Of a stretch of 64,000 bases of DNA, positions 58,658-64,000 are shown piece by piece. The stretch lies in contig JAFDVI010000043.1 of NCBI GenBank assembly GCA_018269055.1, positions 50,132 to 114,131 on the forward strand, written 5' to 3'. The number at the start of each line of letters is the position of its first letter. The first letter of the stretch is position 1. The stretch is from Acidobacteriota bacterium (GTDB taxonomy: Bacteria; Acidobacteriota; Blastocatellia; RBC074). The notes beneath the pieces are model-generated. The model did not search any database. It saw nothing but the letters and a program-made list of their open reading frames with translations, and was not told where the DNA came from. Both the position numbers and the translations under genes were made by a program.

Positions 58658-59583
58658 AAGTCGAAGTTGCCAACCTGAAAAAGTATTTTGGCGCGACACG
58701 CGCGGTGGATGACGTTTCGTTCTCCTTTGCTTCCGGCCAGGTCGTAGGTTTCGTCGGCCCGAACGGCGCAGGCAAAACGACGACGATGCGGATTCTGGCG
58801 ACGTTGGATGAACCGACCGACGGACAGGCGACGATTGACGGCGTTTCGGTGATCGAAGACCCAGAACAGGCTCGACGATTGGTTGGCTACGTGCCGGATT
58901 CGCTGCCTACGCACCGAGACATTTCCGTTCACGAATATCTGGATTTTTTCGCGCGCGCGTATGGATTGAAAAGCGCGAAACGCCATCAAACTGTCGAAAG
59001 CATCGAAGAGTTCACCAACCTCAGCGGCATTCGCGAAAAGATGCTGATCGCATTGTCCAAAGGAATGAAGCAGCGCGTGACGCTTGCGCGCGCCTTGCTG
59101 CACGATCCGCCGGTGTTGATTATGGACGAACCGGCGGCGGGGCTTGATCCTCGCGCACGCATCGAGTTGCGCGAATTGCTGCGCGTTTTATCCAGCCAAG
59201 GCAAAGCCATTTTGATCAGTTCGCACATCCTGACGGAACTGGCCGAAATCTGCCACGGCGCTGTGATCATCGAACACGGCAAAATTCTGATGGCGGGCGG
59301 CATTGGCGATTTGCTGAGCGACAGTGTTCCGCGCCGCACGGTGTTGATTCGCACGCTCGGACGCCAGGAAGAATTGCATCGCGATTTGCTGCAAATGCCG
59401 CACATCGAAACCGCTCGTTTCGTTGGCGAGGAAATCGCCGCCGAAGTCAGCGGAACCGACGAAGCCTGCGCGGAATTGCTTGCCGCCGTCATTGCGCGCG
59501 GCTATCGCGTAGTCGAATTCAAACAGCAACGCGCCAACCTGGAAGAAATCTTCATGAACGTCACCAAAGGAGTCGTGCAATGA
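58654..59583 (+). CDS. ABC transporter ATP-binding protein (ABC-2 type)
   Basis: The 309-residue protein has Walker A GPNGAGKTTT (about 35-44), the signature LSKGMKQRV (about 134-142), Walker B VLIMDEPAAGLDP (about 153-165) and the H-loop SSHIL. Its C-terminal domain (about 220-309) is of the type found in ABC-2 gliding or drug-export ATPases. It overlaps the upstream membrane protein gene and the downstream permease gene by four bases each (ATGA). ATP hydrolysis therefore most likely powers the permease encoded next, not the ADOPs, which lie more than 10 kb away. Confidence 0.92.
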   Translation: MKVEVANLKKYFGATRAVDDVSFSFASGQVVGFVGPNGAGKTTTMRILATLDEPTDGQATIDGVSVIEDPEQARRLVGYVPDSLPTHRDISVHEYLDFFARAYGLKSAKRHQTVESIEEFTNLSGIREKMLIALSKGMKQRVTLARALLHDPPVLIMDEPAAGLDPRARIELRELLRVLSSQGKAILISSHILTELAEICHGAVIIEHGKILMAGGIGDLLSDSVPRRTVLIRTLGRQEELHRDLLQMPHIETARFVGEEIAAEVSGTDEACAELLAAVIARGYRVVEFKQQRANLEEIFMNVTKGVVQ

Positions 59584-61118
59584 CCGCCGAAGCCGAACTT
59601 ACCAACTCAGCGCAGCCGATTCAGCCGAAAGCCGAGCGACCTGAAAACTTGTCCGCGCGATTCAGCGACTGGCTGAACCCGATTGTCGTCAAGGAATTGC
59701 GCCAAGCGGTGCAAAGCCGATTTGTTATCACGGCGTTGATGTTGTTGCTGGCCATTCAAATCCTCGCCGTCGGCATTTACCTGGTCACGGCCAACGATCT
59801 CAGCTTCAGCGCCGATTCCGGGCGAACGGTGTTCATGATTTTGTTCGGCATTATGCTGGCCGTCAGCATGCTGTTCGTGCCGATTTACACTGGCGTGCGG
59901 CTGGCGGCGGAACGGTCGGAAACCAACCTGGATTTGCTGTTCATCACCACCATCAAACCGCGCAGCATCATCGCCGGGAAGATGCTGGCCGCCGTCGTGT
60001 TGACGGTAATGATTTTCAGCGCCTGCCTTCCCTTTCTGACTTTCACCTATTTTCTGCGCGGTATTGATCTGCCTTCGATGTTTGTGGTCCTGGCGCTGGG
60101 CTTCATCGCCGTCACCCTGAGTTCGCAGATCGCCATTTTCATCGCGTGTTTGCCTTTAGGCCGCGCGTTTAAATTCATTTTGGGATTGATCGCGTTCAGC
60201 CAGCTTGTCAGCGGTTATGTCAGCGCGATGGTCATTTCCGGCGGATTGTTGTGGGAAGGCATCGGCAGCACCATTGCCAGCGCCAATTTCTGGCAATGGG
60301 CGGGAATCATTGCGCTGAATTATTTCGGCCAGATTGGATTGCTGTTCGTGTTGTCGGTGGCGCTGATCAAACCCGCGTCGGCCAATCGAGCCTTGCCGGT
60401 TCGTTTGTACATCACCGCCGTCTGGTTGATTGGCGGCGTAGCGGCGCTGATCGGCAGCAAGATCGAAGCCACGCACGCTCCGATGATTTACTGGCAAATT
60501 GCGTTCAACGTCCTGTTTGCCTTTTCGCTGTTTACCGCCGTCAGCGAACGCGATTGGCCCGGCGCCAGAGTCATGCGCAGCGTCCCCGAATCCGGCTTGA
60601 AGCGCTATTTCAGTTTTTGGTTTTTCAGCGGCTCCGCCAATGGTTTGGCCTGGACGGTCGCGATGATCGCCAAAACCTACATTGTGTGCTGGATTTGGTG
60701 GCGGCTGTTTCCGAACCTTTCGGAACTCTCCAGCTTCGTCGAATCAACCCGCTGGATGACCGTGATGAATTTGTATCTGTTCTGTTACGCGTTGACGGCG
60801 GCGCTATTGAGAAGACATCTATTCAAACGAATCGGCACAAATCTGACCTGGCTGCTTGCCACGGTGATGACCGCCCTCGGCAGCACCGTCCCGTTGCTGA
60901 TTGGAATGCTGGTTTTCATGAACGATCTGAACTGGTGGCGAGAAGATTATGGCCGCTGGCTGGTCGGCAATCCATTTGTTTGGGATGTCGCCGCCCATCG
61001 AGAACTCTACTTGAGCATCGGCATTCTTTGGGCAGTGATGGCGATTGCGTTCAATCTCCACTGGTTCCTCGAACGAATCAGACAATTCATCCCACAAAAC
61101 CAACTTGAAGTTGAATAG
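59580..61118 (+). CDS. ABC-2-type membrane permease, last gene of the operon
   Basis: The 512-residue protein opens with a cytoplasmic stretch (ARFSDWLNPIVVKELRQAVQ), the typical N-terminus of ABC-2 permeases paired with this kind of ATPase. About ten membrane helices follow, among them VITALMLLLAIQILAVGIYL and MILFGIMLAVSMLFVPIYTG. It overlaps the ATPase gene by four bases. A rho-independent terminator lies 122 bp downstream. What it transports cannot be told; relatives function in export or gliding-type machinery. Confidence 0.88.
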   Translation: MTAEAELTNSAQPIQPKAERPENLSARFSDWLNPIVVKELRQAVQSRFVITALMLLLAIQILAVGIYLVTANDLSFSADSGRTVFMILFGIMLAVSMLFVPIYTGVRLAAERSETNLDLLFITTIKPRSIIAGKMLAAVVLTVMIFSACLPFLTFTYFLRGIDLPSMFVVLALGFIAVTLSSQIAIFIACLPLGRAFKFILGLIAFSQLVSGYVSAMVISGGLLWEGIGSTIASANFWQWAGIIALNYFGQIGLLFVLSVALIKPASANRALPVRLYITAVWLIGGVAALIGSKIEATHAPMIYWQIAFNVLFAFSLFTAVSERDWPGARVMRSVPESGLKRYFSFWFFSGSANGLAWTVAMIAKTYIVCWIWWRLFPNLSELSSFVESTRWMTVMNLYLFCYALTAALLRRHLFKRIGTNLTWLLATVMTALGSTVPLLIGMLVFMNDLNWWREDYGRWLVGNPFVWDVAAHRELYLSIGILWAVMAIAFNLHWFLERIRQFIPQNQLEVE

Positions 61119-61239
61119 AACTTGTCACTGCCTAACGTCCACGTTCACCGGGCGCGCGCAAGCCCGTTGGTTGAAACGGACGACATAAGTTGCGCGCTCT
61201 TAAGAAACAGCTTTTCCGTGTTGGAGAAACTGACAACAC

Positions 61240-61271
61240 GAACGCTGACCGCTTGGGCAGCGTTCTTTTTT
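61240..61271 (+). terminator. rho-independent terminator of the MoxR/ABC operon
   Basis: The arms GAACGCTG (61240-61247) and CAGCGTTC (61258-61265) enclose ten bases and are followed by six T. This is the clearest terminator of the window. It could instead belong to the flank of the IS110 element. Confidence 0.75.
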
Positions 61272-61298
61272 CCACGTTTTTCTACCTTCAATTCGCCC

Positions 61299-62699
61299 CT
61301 AAGCTGCTTGTGCGACTAACTCGTACCCAAATGACTCCGCGCGCTTTCTCAGTTTCGTGACGGCTCGCTCGCGTTCCGCTGCTTCGTAAGTCTGCGCACT
61401 GCGCTCCCTGTAAGCTCCGCCCTGTTTCACCAGACTGTAATACAGCCGCGCGACCTTGTGAGCTGTCGCCGTCGCCGCATACGCAGGACCGCTTTGCGCT
61501 CGTTTACGCCGGTAGAACGCTCCCAACTCATTGTCGCTACGCTCGACGCTCACTGCCGCTTGCCGAAACGCCGCCGCCGCTCGATTCGCGCTCGGTCGCG
61601 TTCGGCTTGACAGCAAGCGCCCCCCTGATTCCCGACGGTTCGGACTCAAACACAGCCAACTCGCAAAGTGTTTTTCCGTCGCAAACGCGCTCAAGTCCGC
61701 GCCGACTTCCGACACGATCCGCATCACCGTTTCCGCATTCAATCCGCGGATCTGAAACAGGTCTACGCCCAGCAGTTTGTACGCATAACTTTGCACGTTG
61801 AAACTCATCGTGCTCGGTTTCGTCCTCCCGCTCGGCTCGTCGTCCCTCACCGTCGGCAAGCTCCCAAGGTACTTCTCCATCTCCGTTTCGCAATCCGCGA
61901 TCTTTTGCTGGTACGTTTCAAATAACTCCACCGCCTGTTTCAGCGAGAACAGATGCTCCGCTCGGTAATTCCCTACCAGCGAAGCCGCGATCTCTTCCTC
62001 CGTCGCGTGGCAGCGGTAATTCCGCATCGCAGCCAGCTTCGTCACGTCCCGCTCGCCTGACAGAATCGCCTTGATGATCTGCATACCGGTTTGCCCCGTG
62101 ATGTCACTCACCACGTTGTCCAGTCGCAGGTTCATCTGCTGCAACGCCTTTTGCATATGTTGAATGTGCGTCGCCGCGCTCTTCACCAGCATCTCGCGTT
62201 GCCGCACGTAACTGCGCAACACCACGATCTCATCCACCGGACGATACGCCGCAGACAACAATCCGTAACTTTCCAGTTGTTGCAACCACTGGCAATCCAA
62301 CACGTCCGACTTACGGCCCGAAACGTTTTTCACTTTGCGCGCGTCCACCAGCTTGACCTTGAACCCGCGCTCTTCCAACACTTCAAACAACGGAACCCAA
62401 TACACGCCCGTACTTTCCATCGCCACCGTCTCCACGCCGCATTCCCGCAACCAATCCGCCATGGCGTACAAGTCTTTCGTGAACACTCCGAACTCTCGCA
62501 CAGGATGCTCCGCCGCTGCCGGTGGCACAGCGACAAAATGCCGCTCGCCACCAATGTCCACGCCCGCAGCGTGTTCGTTCAAACGCTGCAACAAACCGCT
62601 GCCAACTGTCGCGACAACCCGGCCCTCACCGATCACCAGTTTCTTTTTGCTCGATTTCTGCGGCGGACGATTTGACCTGGCTGACTTGGCTTTTTTCAT
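61299..62699 (-). CDS. IS110-family transposase (DEDD recombinase)
   Basis: The 466-residue protein has the N-terminal RuvC-like DEDD domain of IS110 transposases: Asp48 in GVDIGG, Glu95 in AMESTGVYW and Asp132/Asp135 in KSDVLD, followed by a helical stretch and the C-terminal Transposase_20 domain (IRGLNAETVMRIVSEVGA, then FASWLCLSPNRRESGGR). I chose the ATG at 62699 because GGAGG lies eight bases upstream; the longer frame from 62786 adds residues that do not look like transposase. It appears intact. Such elements lack clear terminal inverted repeats, and a bridge RNA from a non-coding end guides target and donor choice. Confidence 0.9.
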   Translation of the reverse strand: MKKAKSARSNRPPQKSSKKKLVIGEGRVVATVGSGLLQRLNEHAAGVDIGGERHFVAVPPAAAEHPVREFGVFTKDLYAMADWLRECGVETVAMESTGVYWVPLFEVLEERGFKVKLVDARKVKNVSGRKSDVLDCQWLQQLESYGLLSAAYRPVDEIVVLRSYVRQREMLVKSAATHIQHMQKALQQMNLRLDNVVSDITGQTGMQIIKAILSGERDVTKLAAMRNYRCHATEEEIAASLVGNYRAEHLFSLKQAVELFETYQQKIADCETEMEKYLGSLPTVRDDEPSGRTKPSTMSFNVQSYAYKLLGVDLFQIRGLNAETVMRIVSEVGADLSAFATEKHFASWLCLSPNRRESGGRLLSSRTRPSANRAAAAFRQAAVSVERSDNELGAFYRRKRAQSGPAYAATATAHKVARLYYSLVKQGGAYRERSAQTYEAAERERAVTKLRKRAESFGYELVAQAA

Positions 62700-62995
62700 G
62701 GTTGCGGCCTCCTTCGCGGATTCGGAATGGATGACCTCAACCGGCGCGGCAGTCCCTCTCCAACGTACTCTCTTAAACGGGATCAAACCGAAGATCGCTC
62801 TTGCGGATTGTCACCACTGACCTGCTCACGAACTGCCGGAGCCAAACTCCGGTGCGGGCTTGATACTTCTGCACCAATGCGGCGACGGCTTCTACAAACC
62901 GGCTGCGGTCACGCCGCATTCTGCTCCCATCCCCTTCGGCTACACAAGAGTTTCATCCCTCCCTGTGCAGCCAAAGGCTGAAGAAAAACTCCGGT
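62700..62995 (-). ncRNA. candidate bridge RNA in the IS110 upstream non-coding end
   Basis: This 300-bp stretch upstream of the transposase has no reading frame of interest but several strong stems: AATGCGGCG (62876-62884) with CGCCGCATT (62912-62920), CCGGAG (62836-62841) with CTCCGG (62847-62852), and GGTGC (62851-62855) with GCACC (62871-62875). In the IS110 group the long non-coding end encodes the bridge RNA. Position and folding fit; the guide loops cannot be matched without knowing the element ends. Confidence 0.35.
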
Positions 62996-63054
62996 GCAAT
63001 GGATGTTCGGCGTTTGGGGGATATTTGCTAGCCTGCTAAACACCCCTCTTTTGC

Positions 63055-63888
63055 CTAGCTAATGAACTCAGCAACCAAGCGATTAAACTTCTGCGGATTT
63101 TCCATCAACAGGAAGTGTTGACCACCTTCGTCAGCCTCGAAGATTTCTAAACGCGCACCTGGAATTTGTTGGGCGATCCACTCAACAGCCGTCCAGGGAA
63201 CGAGACTTACACGCCCACCAATCACCAGGGTAGGAATATCTATCCGTGGAATGATGTTGCGCCAATCCTGATGGCAGTGGTTGTATAGCAAGGCAGCAGC
63301 CTGCCTACGTGGCAGACGTGTGTTGCAAGCCAAAATCCATTGTTTTAGGTCGTCCGGGCACTGCGCTGTCAACATGCCACTGATCAGATTCGCTCTGGCT
63401 GCCTCTCCATCAGGACCACTGATTGCATTACAAAGCTCTGTTACAGCTTCGCTCGGGAGTATGCCTCCCGCAGCAGCCAGTTCTTCTGAAGACCAGGAAG
63501 AATTAAGAGTGATGAATGGTGCCTCATCGACCAAAACCAGTCTGCTCAGTCGGTCTGCGCCAAATAATTCCCAATAGGCCCAAATTATGGAACACCCCAT
63601 TGAATGCCCCATGAGCGTTACATTGCTCAAGTTGTTCTGGGTAAGGAATTCGTGCACATCTTTGGCCAGACGATAAACGCTGTAGCCGTAATCTGGTTTA
63701 TCGGAATCGCCATGCCCTCGCATATCAAGTGCGAGACAGCGATAGGTGGTGCTCAACTCCTCAATTTGCGGCTTCCACTGCTCCGCCGTTTGTGACCATC
63801 CTGGAATCATGACCAAAGGATTGCCCGAACCTTCTTCGAGATAATTGAGTCTGACCTGATCGCTTGTGGTAAATGCTTTGTTGTTCAT
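63055..63888 (-). CDS. alpha/beta hydrolase
   Basis: The 277-residue cytoplasmic protein has the alpha/beta-hydrolase pattern: oxyanion turn IPGWSQTAEQW, DMRGHGDSDKP, the nucleophile elbow GHSMG (Ser96) and the histidine in GGQHFLL (His258). At the usual acid position (GxxDxxVP) it has GGRVSLVP, so the acid may come from VDEAP (about 120) instead. There is no signal peptide. Codon use looks less GC-rich than in the ADOP genes and it lies beside an insertion element, so recent transfer is possible. CAGGAAAC lies before the ATG. The last 112 bases of the window upstream of it hold nothing else I can name. Substrate unknown. Confidence 0.82.
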   Translation of the reverse strand: MNNKAFTTSDQVRLNYLEEGSGNPLVMIPGWSQTAEQWKPQIEELSTTYRCLALDMRGHGDSDKPDYGYSVYRLAKDVHEFLTQNNLSNVTLMGHSMGCSIIWAYWELFGADRLSRLVLVDEAPFITLNSSWSSEELAAAGGILPSEAVTELCNAISGPDGEAARANLISGMLTAQCPDDLKQWILACNTRLPRRQAAALLYNHCHQDWRNIIPRIDIPTLVIGGRVSLVPWTAVEWIAQQIPGARLEIFEADEGGQHFLLMENPQKFNRLVAEFIS

Positions 63889-64000
63889 ATTGGGTTTCCT
63901 GAGTAAAGAGACATCAAAATCTGTGTTTATGGTTTTCCCTTCTCAAGTGATTACCGTTGGCATCACATCGCAGCCGAACGTATTAAGAATTCGTGTGGCG

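Larger units (their letters stand above)
61280..63000 (-). mobile_element. IS110-family insertion element, ends not defined
   Basis: The element includes the transposase gene and its non-coding flanks. I cannot see terminal repeats or a target duplication, as expected for this family, so both limits are estimates. It is placed between the MoxR/ABC operon terminator and the alpha/beta hydrolase gene. Confidence 0.5.

Noticed and set aside
58654..59583. ABC ATPase as energy source for the ADOPs
   Set aside because: It overlaps its own permease gene by four bases and lies over 10 kb away on the other strand; nothing links it to the ADOPs.
61130..61185. GCCTAAC followed by an imperfect palindrome, like half of an integron attC site
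   Set aside because: The matching right-hand GTTRRRY core is missing and there is no integrase or cassette structure; more likely an operon-end hairpin or an IS flank.
62700..62786. 29-codon extension of the transposase
   Set aside because: The internal ATG at 62699 has GGAGG at good distance, and the extension would overlap the likely non-coding end.

Overview
The window reads as chromosomal DNA of an Acidobacteriota bacterium, probably class Blastocatellia. The basis is the very large set of MacB/FtsX-type orphan permeases of the ADOP family (acidobacterial duplicated orphan permeases), a secreted protein ending in the Solibacter-type TIGR03437 domain, a CHAT-TPR/sigma/anti-sigma module, and the style of the intergenic palindromic repeats. 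I see no tRNA, rRNA, CRISPR array or phage genes.

Layout. 1-2.6 kb: the 5' part of an M28 metallopeptidase gene cut by the window edge, a decayed ADOP start behind it, and a PD-(D/E)XK nuclease-like gene. 2.6-12 kb: ADOP1 and two secreted zinc metalloproteases, one a 1530-residue mosaic. 12-16.7 kb: a CHAT-caspase-like TPR protein, an ECF-like sigma factor and a membrane anti-sigma-like protein. 16.9-48 kb: eleven more ADOPs on the minus strand, broken only by a small cassette with a ruined HNH nuclease gene, a SUMF1-fold lipid- or membrane-anchored protein and an alpha/beta hydrolase. 48-53.4 kb: zinc-ribbon/TPR protein, an orphan lasso-B2-like transglutaminase, an M1-peptidase relative without zinc ligands, and two small secreted proteins. 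53.6-61.1 kb: a tightly overlapping operon with a coiled-coil membrane protein, MoxR ATPase, large membrane protein, ABC ATPase and permease. 61.3-63 kb: an IS110-family element. 63-63.9 kb: an alpha/beta hydrolase.

The main discovery candidate is regulatory. The ADOPs fall into five transcription units (ADOP1; ADOP2; ADOP4-3; ADOP8-7-6-5-SUMF1; ADOP12-11-10-9). The first gene of every unit has a sigma-54-like box (TGGCAC-N5-TTG) 50-95 bp before its start codon. Three of the five units (1, 4-3, 8-5) plus unit 12-9 carry, 73-84 bp further upstream, a 34-35 bp dyad-symmetric element that aligns without gaps between copies; the same pair also precedes the decayed ADOP fragment near 1.7 kb, where the dyad is a perfect 32-bp palindrome. 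Only ADOP2 lacks the dyad. This looks like a sigma-54 promoter plus enhancer-binding-protein site controlling an efflux/stress permease regulon; no such activator gene lies in the window. A second notable point is that the ADOP-to-ADOP junctions (gene 3' end, palindromic spacer, next gene 5' end) are far more alike than the gene bodies, which suggests recombination between cassettes. A third is an in-frame array of four 96-bp REP-type units between the start codon and the signal peptide of the gene at 56291.
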